Origin: Papilionanthe hookeriana x Papilionanthe teres
Lineage: Eukaryota > Streptophyta > Magnoliopsida > Asparagales > Orchidaceae
Direction of reading: 5' to 3'
NCBI GenBank assembly: GCA_022702705.1
Contig: CM040430.1
Span: forward strand, 77,565,239-77,629,238
DNA length: 64,000 bases
Position numbers and translations under genes: made by a program. This document shows, piece by piece, positions 1-12,849 of the stretch; the stretch's first letter is position 1, and each line of letters begins with the position of its first letter. The notes beneath the pieces were generated by a model. That model worked only from the letters and a program-made list of their open reading frames with translations. It made no database searches and was not told where the DNA came from.

Positions 1-1420
1 TTTTAGAGTAGTTAGATGCTGGAATTATCTACCTTACTTCAGATAGTGCATGGGTTATTCCTATTCACTGTATTCCTAAGAAAGGAGCAGTGACTGTAAC
101 TTTTAATGAGAAGAATGAATTTATACCAACAAGATAAGTTACAAAATGATGAATATGCATTGATTATAGAAAATTAAATCTTGCCACGAGGAAAGATCAT
201 TTTCCACTACCCTTTCTTGATCAAATGTTGGATAGACTAGCTGGGCATAAATATTTTTATTTTTTGGATGGATATAATGGTTATCACTAAATAGAAATTA
301 CTCCTGAGGATCAAGAGAAAACAATATTTACTGATCCTTATGGTATATTTGCTTTTAGAAGAATACCATTTAGTTTATGTAATGCCCCTGCTACATTTTA
401 AAGATGTATGATAGAAATTTTATGTGATTTAACTGAAAAAGGAATTGAAGTGTTTATGGATGATTTTTAGTGTTTGGAACTTCATTTATATCATGCTTAG
501 AACACTTATCAAGAGTTCTTAAATGCTGTGAAGAAATAAATCTAGTCCTTAATTGGGAAAAATGCTAATTTATGGTAGCAGGAGGAATCGTTTTAGGACA
601 TCAAATTTTAGTAAAAGGTATGGAAGTAGACCCTATAAAAATTCAAGTGGTCTCTAATTTACCTTGCCTAACAAATGTAAGTGAAATTAGGAGTTTTTAG
701 AACTTGCTGGATTCTACAGGTGTTATATTAAAAATTTTTTAAAAATTGCTAAGCCTCTATGCAGTTATTGGAAAAAGATATCATTTTTAATTTTAATGAA
801 GACTGCCTAAAAGATTTTGAGTCGTTAAAAGAAAAATTAATCATTGCACTTGTTATTGTTTCACCAAATTGGGAAAAACCTTTTGAGTTAATGTGTGATG
901 CAAGTGATTATGCTATTGGAGATGTTTCAGGATAAAAACATGATAAATTTTTCAAAGTAATCTACTATGCTAGTAGAACTCTTAATGAAACTCAAATTAA
1001 TTGTACCATAACTGAGAAAGAGTTATTAGCTATAGTATATGCCTTTGATAAATTCAGATCATATCTATTTGGAACTAAATCTGTGGTGCATACTGACCAT
1101 TCTGCTATTAAATATTTAATGAAAAAGATAGATACGAAACCAAGACTGATAAGATGGATTCTTCTTTTACAAGAATTTAACTTTGAGATAGTAGAAAGGA
1201 AGGGTGCTGATAATCAAATTGCAGATCATCTGTCCATGCTTGAAAATGAAAAATCTCTCTTCTGATGGTGAAATTAATGAACACTTTTCTAATGAAAAAT
1301 TGTTCACTCTTAATGAGTGGCATGTTCCATGGTATGTCAACATTGTAAACTTTATTGTTAGTGACATATTACCCTATGGTTTGACATACCAACAAAGGAA
1401 GAAATTTTTATCTAAAGCAG
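1..1420 (+). pseudogene. Athila-lineage Ty3/gypsy pol fragment (RT, RNase H, start of integrase)
   Basis: The reading frames give reverse transcriptase, then RNase H, then the integrase N-terminal linker of an Athila-type Ty3/gypsy element, cut by the window edge on the left. Seen: the RT block LDQMLDRLAGHKY near 220, AFRRIPF near 350, and the catalytic FMDDF near 455, followed at once by a stop. RNase H starts with ELMCDASDYAIG near 885 and continues through TEKELLAIVYAFDKF and the HTDHSAIKYLMKK block near 1090. The linker ends with YGLTYQQRKKFL near 1390. At least eight in-frame stops and several frameshifts make it non-functional. It closely resembles the pol of elements A and C further right. 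It ends where LINE sequence begins, at about 1415-1430; the exact joint is blurred by an A/G-rich run. The rest of the element is not found elsewhere in the window. Confidence 0.92.
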
Positions 1421-3475
1421 AAGAAGAAGAAAGTTTTCTTAAAAGTGATTTTGATCACTAGATTTCTGAGTTAATAGGTTATCCTATTGTAGGGCTTCCC
1501 CTCAAATAACTAGGAGTAGATCTTTTGAGGGGAGGAAGGAAGCAAACATAAATAAGTGTTGTGGTGGAAAAATCAAAAAACGTATCATTACTTGGAAAAA
1601 TTATTTCTTATCTTATGGTGAAAGAATTACCTTACTTAAGAGTGTGGTAAGTAGTATTCCACTTTATGCTTTGCAAGTTTTAAAGCTCAAAGCAAGTACC
1701 CAATTATTGCTAGAGAGATGTTTTAACAAATTTCTGTGGGCTAGTGGGAAATCAAAGAAAGTTTGGGTGGGTTGGGAATGATTACACCAAAATTATCATG
1801 CAGCTGCTCTTGGGTTTAAGGAGCTTCATTATATAACTGAGGTTAACAACATTAAACAGTGGTTCAAATTCAGGAAGAGGGAGTCACTATGAGCTCAATT
1901 TATGAATGAGAAATACAGTAATTTATCTCATCCTTCCATTTTCAATTGAAAGGTTAGGGACTCAAAAATCTGGAAAGCTATGTTAAAGGAAAGGTAATGT
2001 GCTAAAAAATATGTCTATTGGGATATTGGAGAGGGGAAGTTCTCTTTTTGGAGAGATCAATGGGTTGGAGAAGAGCTGGATTGTGAGATGAATAGTGAAA
2101 CTGAAGACCTTTTGGTATCTGACCTATGGATAAATGAGGAATGAAACATTACCTTGTTGAGGGAACATGTGGGCTCCAAAGTTTCTTATATCTCCAAGAT
2201 CCCAATAGATTACCATAAAAAAGATTCAATTTTACTTAAATTATCTAGAAATGTGTCTGCAGCTATGGTTATCCATGAAAAACTACACCGTTTTAATCGG
2301 GTTAAGTGGGAAAGTAGTATATGGAGTAAGGCACTCTCCCCCGCCATGTTCTTCTTCATCTAGAGATATCTCCATAAGTTGTTGCCATATGATGACACTT
2401 TAAAGTGAAAGGGACTGAAATATGCATTTCTGTGTCCTCTGTGTAAGAGGACGAAGAAAGCGTTGCTCATATTTAATTCAATTGTTCTCTTACTATGCAG
2501 ATATGGAAGCATTAGGTAGCTATTTTTAAATGGTTGTCCCTTCATCTTGAAGTGAAATTGAAGCATGTTGTGAGACATGGAATCCTAAGAATAGAAAGCA
2601 CCATATTTTGGAATATTTTTCTTATATTGTCATGTGGATTGTATGGATGGCTTGAAACTCTAACAAGCATTTAGGTAGTAACAACATTGAAAAATAGATT
2701 ATGTCTAATATCATGTCTTATATTCATAAAATTGATACACATTATCCTTCCAAGTAGTCCTTTTTCAATGGTGTATCCTTTTTCCAAGTGGAAGGGTGTT
2801 GTCCAAATGGAAGAAGCTTGTTACAGCCCAAATTGGTGAGGTGTCTTATGCCTCCACCAAATTGAATAAAAGTCAATACTGATGGGAACTAGGGAGGGGA
2901 ACTGGCTGGAGGTGGAGGGATTTTTAGAGGTGATAATGGAAAGTTCTTGTGTTATTTTGCATCCTCTTGTTGTGTTGATTTCTCATTGGAGGCTAAAATT
3001 TGTGCTGTGCGGTTAGCAATTGAAACTGCGTGTGCTGCTATGTAGCATTTTTTATAGGTGGAGGTTGAATCTTCCCAACTTGAGGAGCATCTGTAGAGGA
3101 AAAAGGAAGCACCTTGAAACACTGCTATATGTATCAACAAAATTTTAAATGCTAATAAAAATATTAATATTTCATGGAGCTTTGTTTAAAGGGAAGGAAA
3201 CAAGCCTGTTCACTGGCTAGCTAAGGAAGGGGCTAAAAGTTCAGAAGTTGTATTTGAGCCCTGTCCCCCTAATGAGTTGAAGAAGTTGGTACATGGGGAA
3301 ATTTTAGAGATTCCCTATTAGAGAACTTGTTCTTTTGTTTTTGCTTTTTTGGATATTAGGTTTTGTAGTGTGAGTTGTATACTTTAGAGATGGAACCTTA
3401 AGTTTTCTTTGTGTGAGTTGTATTTTGGCTCTTTTACCAGGATCTACATCTAAAATCTTGTATGGTTTACCTTTA

Positions 3476-3480
<5 letters not shown>
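1421..3480 (+). pseudogene. LINE copy L-a: 5'-truncated L1-type ORF2 (end of RT, zf-RVT, RNase H) plus 3' UTR
   Basis: This is the C-terminal half of an L1-type ORF2 protein. Seen: a degraded form of the PLKYLGV block near 1500, followed by GGRKQT; the reverse-transcriptase zinc-binding region (KWESSIWSKALSPAMFFFI and a CPLC pair near 2435); and an RNase H domain beginning INTDG near 2872 with REGNKPVHWLAKEGA near 3190-3235. Stops are frequent. The copy lacks ORF1, endonuclease and most of the RT, which is typical of incomplete target-primed reverse transcription. It is inserted in the Athila pol fragment on its left. Its 3' end shows a weak TACCT/AGTA hairpin at 3468-3478 directly before a TG tract, as in the other copies here. 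Confidence 0.88.
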
Positions 3481-3507
<27 letters not shown>

Positions 3508-3508
3508 T
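3481..3508. repeat. (TG)14 microsatellite between two convergent LINE 3' ends
   Basis: Fourteen perfect TG units. The plus-strand LINE L-a ends just before it, and the minus-strand LINE L-b has its 3' end just after it, so both tails meet in one dinucleotide tract. It probably derives from the TA tract that ends the other copies, since the last bases before it are TATATG. Confidence 0.9.
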
Positions 3509-3511
3509 TGT

Positions 3512-5051
3512 GTATTCCTCAAAAACTACCTAAGGCACCCAAAAACGGAAGTACCTAGGTAGCAATGCCATTAAATCAAAAAGAGCTATTAAAAGGTCTA
3601 TTAAATGGGATATTGAGACTATCCCCATGAAGCAAAAGAGAAAGAGGGGGGAGGGAATTCTATTGAGAACTATAGATCGGTTACATCTTCCATTCCTAGA
3701 AGCCAATTAGCAGGTCTATTACCCTCTCTAGCAATGAAAGAGAAATCTGTAGCCAACTGCAATGATAGACTTTTGATCTTTAAGTTCCAGTGGAGAATAT
3801 GCCAAGGTGGAGGGTGCAGCCCCCTTAAAATGTTTATCAATAACTCAGACTCAGATTCAATAATAAGGAACTTGAATTTGCATTGGACAACAATCCTGAT
3901 GGCCCAAAAGACCGCAATAGCCTTAGCTTCACGAGCATCCATAGCATCCACATGAGGTTGGAAATGGAGTAGACATCTGCCCAAATGGTTTCTAAAAACA
4001 CCACCAACCCTAGTACAGTCCTTAGAGAAGCTAACATCAGTATTAACTTTCAGCCAAGGTATCACAGGTCTAATTCAATTCACCAAAGTAACCATGGGAG
4101 AAAAGAGCACCGCCTGATTAAACTGTTTCAAAATGTTTGTGAACCTCTTAAGCTTAATAATTCTCCCGAGGAAGCTGACACTGTGACTAACCACCTGAAT
4201 GTAGGATATGGATGCTAATTCATACTTAATTTTATTTCTAGCCATCAAGACAAACCAGGCCACAAGCCCAAAAACAGTAAAGAGATTAGAGGAGTGTCAA
4301 TCATCCCAATTTTGATGAAAAGAAGCCCAAGAGAGGTTGAGAGTAGAGAAGAAAAGCTTAGTGAGAAGATAATTCCATACTTGCTGAACATAACTACATT
4401 CGAAGAAAAGATGTTCCAATGATTCCCCCTCCCTTCTACACAGCAGGCACCAAGAAGGGCCCCTCAGTCTCTTAAGATTAAGGATATCATTAGTGGGCAT
4501 GATTTTATGAAATAGCCTCCACATGAAGAAAGACATAGAAGGGGTAAGGAATTTGTTCCAACAGATAAACCCCCGCCTCAGTGGATCCCACCTGAATAAA
4601 AAGTGATAGATATATGCAAAGGTAAATGGAGACTTTACGTTCTTTAAGTGGATTTTATCCATAACATGGTAGCTGAGAGGAGTCTACAATATTTTAGTAA
4701 TTAAGTCAAGGTGGATATTAGAGGGAATCAGTAATTCATTCTAGGTAAAATCACTCCAACAATCAGCAACCACCAAGTAATTATTAATATCACATCAATC
4801 TTTAAACAACTTGCCTTTAGTAGAACAATTGTCTAACCTAAAGTTAATATGTCCTTCCCCTAACTGCCAGATGAAAAGCTACTCAGCAGAGGATCTAACC
4901 TTCAATAAATTGACCTAGAGTTTAGAATCTCCCAGCTTCCCAGTGATCAAGTAAGGATGAGAGCCCCTACAATATTTCCCCAGCATAAACTTGGCCCACA
5001 AGGAATCCTACTGTCTGAATCTTATCCATAATTTGTAGAGATTAACTTGAC
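3512..5051 (-). pseudogene. LINE copy L-b: 5'-truncated, zf-RVT and RNase H
   Basis: Minus-strand end of an L1-type ORF2. Reading leftward from 5051: RT C-terminal remnants (KLGDSKL-like block near 4930), the zinc-binding zf-RVT segment (WNKFLTPSMSFFMWRLFHKI, then WCLLCRREGESLEHLFFEC, 4297-4662), and RNase H (3670-4065). RNase H keeps the first Asp (VNTDVSF, where the usual Gly is Val) and the REGNRPANWL block. The third acidic position reads ESES instead of the usual ESDS. The 3' UTR has the family motif CATGGGGATAG near 3625-3635 and a perfect palindrome TACCTAGGTA (3552-3561) close to the end. Reading frames are longer than in L-a but frameshifts separate the domains. Its truncated 5' end stops exactly at a TA tract. 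Confidence 0.88.
3552..3561 (-). other. 3'-terminal hairpin of LINE L-b
   Basis: Perfect 10-nt palindrome TACCTAGGTA preceded (minus strand) by ATTGC. It occupies the same place as the TGCCT/AGGCA hairpin of L-c, but with a G-C pair replaced by an A-T pair. See the finding on compensated stems. Confidence 0.5.
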
Positions 5052-5070
5052 TATATATATATATAATATA
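5052..5070. repeat. TA tract joining LINEs L-b and L-c
   Basis: Short TA repeat with one imperfection. It lies between the truncated 5' end of L-b and the 5' UTR of L-c, with no other sequence between them. Confidence 0.9.
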
Positions 5071-5436
5071 CGTACAATGGTGCTCGGTTTGGATGCTCTG
5101 TTAGGATTGGAGCTCTAATGGATTCTCTGGCGGTGAAAGGTGGTTTTCGGCGGTGAAGTTTGTTGGTGGTGTAGCTGAGAAGACTTGAGAAGCTACTTTG
5201 GTGGTGTTGTGGTGTTTACTGGCTTTTTTCCTGCTTCCTGGGCTTTTTACATTTCAAACTTGCTTCATAGTTACATTGGTTCTAGTTGAGGTGGGGATGC
5301 TATTTTTTGGTTGGTATCTCTGGGTTCCTTGGCAGTGAAGCTTGCCTGGAGTTTGAACCTGTGGTTTTGACTTTTCTTGGGCTTCCTGTATTTCGTTTTT
5401 TCTACTGTTCCTTTGGGTATTCCTTAGTTAGTTTGA

Positions 5437-6650
5437 ATGACTAAGGCATTTCCAATTGACATTTAAACTAATGCCCAATGGGCTAAGGCAACTTATGATG
5501 GAGTGGTGGGTAAATAATAGACTCTACATAAATCTTCTAAGCATTTAGTGTCCATACATTAGACCACTTAGGTTAAAGGATGGACAACCCACTGTTATCT
5601 TCACTAATCAAGAGAGGAAAACCCTTACTGAGGCAGTTAAATTTACCTTGATAGGGAAGTTCCAAATGGGCCATCCCAAAATGTACTATGTAAGAAAATA
5701 CTTTGAAGAACTAAAGCTGATTGGTGCATGGAAGTTAGGACTGCTTCATGGAAGACATTTTTTGATAAGACTATCTAATGAGGAGGATCATGCTAGAATT
5801 TTTGCCAAACAAGCCAGATTGATAGCAGACATCACCATTAAGATATTGAAGTGGACACCTGATTTTGATCCTTCAAAGGAGCCTTGCATAGTTCCTATGT
5901 GGTTTAAGTTTCCTAATCTGCCAACACAACTATAAAATCCTAATGCACTTTTCAATATCAGTCAAGAACTTGACACTCCTTTGAAGGTGGATTCTCCCAC
6001 CTATGACATGGCAAGGCCAGCAACAGCTAGAGTTTTGGTGGAGAGGGATATAACCCTCCCTGATTTGGAAAGAGTATGGATTAAGACTGATGAGGAAGGT
6101 TTCTGGTAGGACATTAAAGTGGAGTAGAGGCTACTTTATTGTCAACATTGCAAGATGTTTGGTCATGTTAAAGACACTTGTTACAGACTTCATCCTCCTA
6201 ATAGGAGGAAAACTATTAGACTTTCTAAGGTGGTTGCTTCTGTAACAACTACTCAAGAGGTTTTGCCCATGCCTCTGGAGGAAGGAGAGGTTGCTGAGAT
6301 TATTTATGTAGTTCCTTCTGTTATTAGGTAGGGAGAGTTGGGATTTGACCATTTGGAGTCCCCAAAGGTTATTCAAATTGAGGATACTGGAAGTCCTCTT
6401 ACCCCTACCACTAATCCTCAGATTGAGGAGAGGGAAGTTCCTCTATAAAAAATTGGTCTAGAATATGGTGATTCACATGAATTAACTATGCTTAATCTAC
6501 TCCATTTGACTGAAGAAATGGATGGAGAATGGCAGGTTCAAAAGAACAACAAGAGGAAGAAGAGCAGAACGGAATTACAAAATTTGCTGGATAATTAGCT
6601 CCCAGCTGACCCTCCTGATGGCACTTCATCTGCTCCTTTTCCTAAAACTA
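5437..6650 (+). pseudogene. L-c ORF1: DUF4283-type RNA-binding protein with CCHC zinc knuckle
   Basis: Plant L1 ORF1 proteins bind the LINE RNA and form the ribonucleoprotein. The likely start is the ATG at 5437, because the same conserved block (TNAQWAKATY, GVVGK) follows the start in L-e. The best preserved stretch (5648-5935) is the DUF4283-like RNA-binding fold (IGKFQMGHPKMYYVRKYF, then LKLIGAWKLGLL). A second block ends in ARVLVERDITLPDL near 6060. The knuckle YCQHCKMFGHVKDTCYR near 6140-6190 keeps the C-x2-C-x4-H-x4-C spacing. A charged, low-complexity C-terminus follows. There are stops near 5466, 5514, 5933, 6107 and 6124, so it is not expressed as one protein. Family names are from memory. 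Confidence 0.85.
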
Positions 6651-6686
6651 GAAGGAAGGGGAGAACACTTTCTCAATGTAAAATTC

Positions 6687-9600
6687 ATGTGTTGGAACAT
6701 TAGGGGGTGGCTCAGTCCTCCTCCCTCAGCAGACTTGAATAACTCGTTAAACTTCATATGCTTTGGTGCTTTAGTATACTTGAACCTATGGTTACAAAAA
6801 ATCCCAATCACATCATCGAGAAATTTCCCTAACTTACTCATTTTTTCTAATTTAAACAAAGAAATTTGGCTTTATGCTATATTTGATTACAATGGTCAGT
6901 ACTTCAAGATAATTCTCAGTTCTTACATATCCAATTTTCCCTTGGGGAGCAACTAGGATATGCCACCTTCGTTTATGCTAGCTGTCATGTTCTACAACAA
7001 CAAAGTCTTTGGTAGGAATTACTATAGATTGGCCTGTCCATTAACTCATTTTGGATTGTGGGAGGGGATTTTAATTGCTCTCCTCTACTTCTAAAAAGAA
7101 AGGAGGCAACCCAACATTGCTTGCTTCTATGGCCAGATTTAATAAGTTCATCTCTGATGCTTCTCTTTATGACTTAGGTTTTTAGGGCCCTTAGTTCACA
7201 TGGAGAATGGGGACACATGGGAAAGGCTTGATAGAATGTTGGTGAACTCTATGTGGCTCCATACAATTACTTACACATTTATTACTCACCTTTTTATGAC
7301 AGATTCTGATCATAGGCCTCTGCTGTGTTCTATCAACAATACTATTAGTTGTGGGTGTGGTCCTTTTAGATTCCAGAATAAGTTGTTACACCATCCTAAC
7401 TTTCTTCTTGAACTGGAAAAAACTTGGGTATTTGATCATGAGGCAACTCCTTGGTTTAATCTTTGGAATCTGTTTAAAAAGATAGCTGCTCATCTTAGAT
7501 CCTGGAATTGGGACATCTTTGGTAATGTTCATGATAACATTAAAAAGACTAAAGAAGCTTTCACAAATATGGAGGTTGGATATTTACTAGGTAATATTTC
7601 AGAAGTTGAGCTCCAATTAGCTAATGAGAAGCTACTATCTCAAATTAAGTATCAAGAAGCCTTTCTTAAGCAAAAGGCTGTTGTTACTAAATTTGTAGAT
7701 GGGGATAAGAACATCAGATTCTATCATGCCTTCATTAATTACAGGAGAAAGTGCAACATGATCCTTTCCATAAGTAACTCTGCTGGGGTTTAAGTTACTG
7801 CTTCTAATGATATAGCTGAGGATAGTGTGGCACACTTAGAAAAACTTTTTACAAACAGACTTTCAACAAGAACTCCTATCCATAATTCTCTTTTTCAGGA
7901 CTGTCACAATTATGTTCAAGAGCTGAGATTAACCCAGGTACCTTTGGAAGCTGAAATCAAATCTACCTTAGACTCCATTGATGGTAACAAAGCAGCTGGC
8001 CCTGATGGATTTACTTCCTCATTCTATAAAGCAGGCTGGTCTAAGGTAAGTAAAGATGTGATTAAAGCTGTCCAATGCTTTTTTAAAGGTGTTGATCCCC
8101 CCAAATATTTTAGTGCCTCTACTATCATTTTGATCCCAAAGAACAATATCAGACCTGGGGAGATTTTAGACCCATCAGCTTAACCACTGTCATCTCTAAA
8201 TTGATTAGCAAAATTCTGGTGTGCAGACTTCAACATCACCTACAACAACTTATCAAAGCTAACTAAGCTACCTTTGTGAAAGGTAAAACCATCTCTGATA
8301 ATATCCTGCTGGCTCAAGAGTTTCTGCATGACTTAGATAGGAAGTTTAGGGGGCATAATGTGATTTTCAAACAGGATATCAAAAAGGCATATGATACCGT
8401 CAATTGGAATTTTATCCTGGATACTCTTTCAGTTAGAGGTTTCCAACCTGACCGGATTCAGTTGATTGGGAGGTGGCTTAAATGTAATGCCTATTCTGTC
8501 ATGGTGAATGGTAAAAGTCATGGGTTCTTTAGTGCCACTAGGGGCGTTAAGCAAGGTAACCCTCTCTCTCCAACAATTTTTATTCTTGCCTTTGATTACA
8601 TGTCCAGATTATTGGATGATTTGTTTGCTGCAGCTCCTCATCTGGCCTACCACCACAAATCTAATCGCGTTATCAGTCATTTATCTTATGTTGATGACCT
8701 CATCATATTTTCAAAAACCTCCAAACCAGCTGTTAAAGCTGTTAATCAGGTACTTAAACATTTTCAACTTGCTTTGGAATGGATGTAAATCTACAGAAGT
8801 GTCAATTCTTTACTAGCACCAATGTTAACCCCCATGTTAATAATTGGATTTTTGAGTACACTGGCTTTACCCAAGCTGCCCTCCCTTTCAATTATCTTGG
8901 TGTTATGTTACTTAAAGGTAGAGTCAAGCAAACTCAATTCACTGAGGTCATTGATAAGATAAAAGCTCAACTCCATTGCTATACTAATTCTTTCTTATCC
9001 AATGGAGGTAGAATTACACTACTGAAAAGCATCCTTCTGGTGATTCCATCTTATGCTCTATAGATGTTCACCAAGAAGAAGAGTACTCATAACCAGTTGG
9101 GTAGGATTTTTAATAGATTCTTGTGGGCTGGGCAGCAGAAGAAATTCCATAGGCTCCCAGGGCAGAAGCTGTGTAAACCTCTCTTAGTAGGTGGACTAGG
9201 TTTCAAAAACTTAATACTTTAAGCTTTATTAATCTGTATAAATTGTGGATCAGATTTAGAGCAAAAGATTGCCTTTGAGTAATTTTCATGAATGGTAAGT
9301 ACTATAACAATGTTCACCCCTCTCTTATTATACCTAAACTGGGAGACTCTAGAATCTGGTCTAAGATGCTGTCAATCAAAAACCAAGTTGAAAAACTATT
9401 CATTTAGGAGCTGGGGGATGGCCAAATCAATTTATGGTTAGACCAGTGGATGTGGAATGGAGAGAAGCGCTCATGCACCCAACCCCACCTTCATTTCAAC
9501 ACTAAGTCAAGGAGTTTTTGTCTGAAAACCACTGAAATAACAGGCTGCTTAGCACTATCCTTACCACTGATCAGATACATCGGGTACAACAAACTTCCTT

Positions 9601-10694
9601 CTACCCTGGCTAGAAAGATAAACTAATCACTAGGAATAGTCACTCTCAAAAACTCACTACTATTATTTATCAGAAATTCTTTCACTTGAACCAATTAGAA
9701 TGGGATCCTGCCATCTGGGGGAAGTTACTGACCCCTACTATGTCTTTCTTTTGTTGGAGATTGTGGCAACTGCTCCTTCCCACTAATGATATCCTGAAGC
9801 TAAAAGGTTTGAAGGGACCTTCTTGCTGCCATCTATGTCATGCAGCTGAGGAATCCTTTGATCATCTGTTCTTTGCTTATCATTTTTTCCAGGGTGTTTG
9901 GGGTAGCCTTTTGAATAAGCTTAATCCAGACACTCTTCTGTTCAACTGCTTCTCTATCTCTGCCTGCTGGGAGGATTAGCACAAAGAAAACCTATTGGTG
10001 ATCCCTTGTCTAGTTTCTTGGTTCATTTGGATGACTAGGAACCAATCTAATTTTGAGGACAAGCCCCCTTTGATAAACTGTGTTGTTAGCAACTGCCTGT
10101 CCTATATCAACAAATTAATTCAACACCACCAGTTCATAGACATCTGTAGCATTTTGAAACCAGCTACATCTTCTCAACCCAGGGTTAACTCTAAAATTAT
10201 CCTGTGGACCACTGCTACTCATTTAGTGAAAGTTAACACTGATGGCAGTTTTAGTAGGAAGTCAAATAACTTTGGTGGCTTATTTAGAGACTCTCAAGGG
10301 AAGTGTCTGCTCCTTTTTTCCTCCTCTACTTTTGCTTTGGATGCCTTGGAGATTGAGGTGACTGCAATTTATTGGGCTATGCTCATTGCTCATAGGTGCG
10401 GGCTTGGTACTCTTTTGGTAGAATCTGACTCTCTCAACTGTATCAATTTTTTACAAGATACTAATACCCCTTCTGGCATATCAGCAGATGGCTTAATCGG
10501 TTAACTTCTTTCACCTGTCCAATAGGATTTGATTTTTGCACACTCCAAGGGAGGAGAATGCTACCGCTCACTGGCTAGCCTCCCAGGGGAATTTTAATGA
10601 GTATGTTGTAATTAATACCACCCCTCCCCCGCCCCCATTAGCACTTTTGTTACATGGTGATAGGATTTGTCTTCCATACTTTAGAAGTTTGTAA
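6687..10694 (+). pseudogene. L-c ORF2: endonuclease, reverse transcriptase, zf-RVT, RNase H
   Basis: The start MCWNIRGW at 6687 is the standard opening of the apurinic-type endonuclease in plant L1 ORF2. Further endonuclease blocks are GGDFNC near 7060, WERLDRMLVN near 7215 and TDSDHRPLL near 7300. RT blocks: GNKAAGPDGFTSSFYK near 7985, DIKKAYDTVNWNFI near 8377, GVKQGNPLSPTIF near 8545, and SYVDDLIIF near 8684. The catalytic box is YVDD where most plant L1s have YADD. Next come LPFNYLGV and SNGGRITLLKS, the zf-RVT segment (9686-9979), and RNase H starting VNTDGSF near 10226 with ALDALEIEVTAIYWAML and VESDS. The reading frame changes at least six times, so the copy is dead. RNase H may remove the RNA from the hybrid after target-primed synthesis (family knowledge). 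Confidence 0.9.
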
Positions 10695-10725
10695 CTGTAC
10701 TAGCCTAATCTTTATTAATATATTG

Positions 10726-10742
10726 CTTGCCTCATAGGCAAG
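10726..10742 (+). other. 3'-terminal hairpin of LINE L-c
   Basis: CTTGCCT, loop CAT, AGGCAAG: a perfect 7-bp stem with a 3-nt loop, seven bases before the TA tail. It lies in the 3' end where an RT would recognise its own RNA. Confidence 0.65.
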
Positions 10743-10749
10743 TTTTTTG

Positions 10750-10764
10750 TATATATATATATAA
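10750..10764. repeat. TA tail of L-c and joint with L-d
   Basis: About six TA units. The next LINE copy (L-d) begins directly after it. Confidence 0.9.

Positions 10765-12849
<2,085 letters not shown>

Larger units (their letters stand above)
5071..10749 (+). mobile_element. LINE copy L-c: full-length L1-type element with TA tail
   Basis: The only plus-strand copy with all parts: 5' UTR (5071-5436), ORF1 (nucleic-acid-binding protein with a CCHC knuckle), ORF2 (endonuclease, RT, zf-RVT, RNase H), 3' UTR with a hairpin, and a TA tail. The length of about 5.7 kb fits a complete plant L1. The 5' UTR is homologous to that of L-e (GCTCTGTTAGG here, GCTCTGCTAGG at 11783), which places them in one subfamily. 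Stops and frameshifts in both ORFs make it inactive. No target site duplication can be defined because both flanks are TA repeats. Confidence 0.9.

Noticed and set aside
1083..1461. Two overlapping short genes after the first RNase H
   Set aside because: They are frameshifted pieces of one Athila pol, not separate genes.
3304..3522. 72-codon frame with poly-Thr/His
   Set aside because: It is simply the translated (TG)n microsatellite with LINE 3' UTR.
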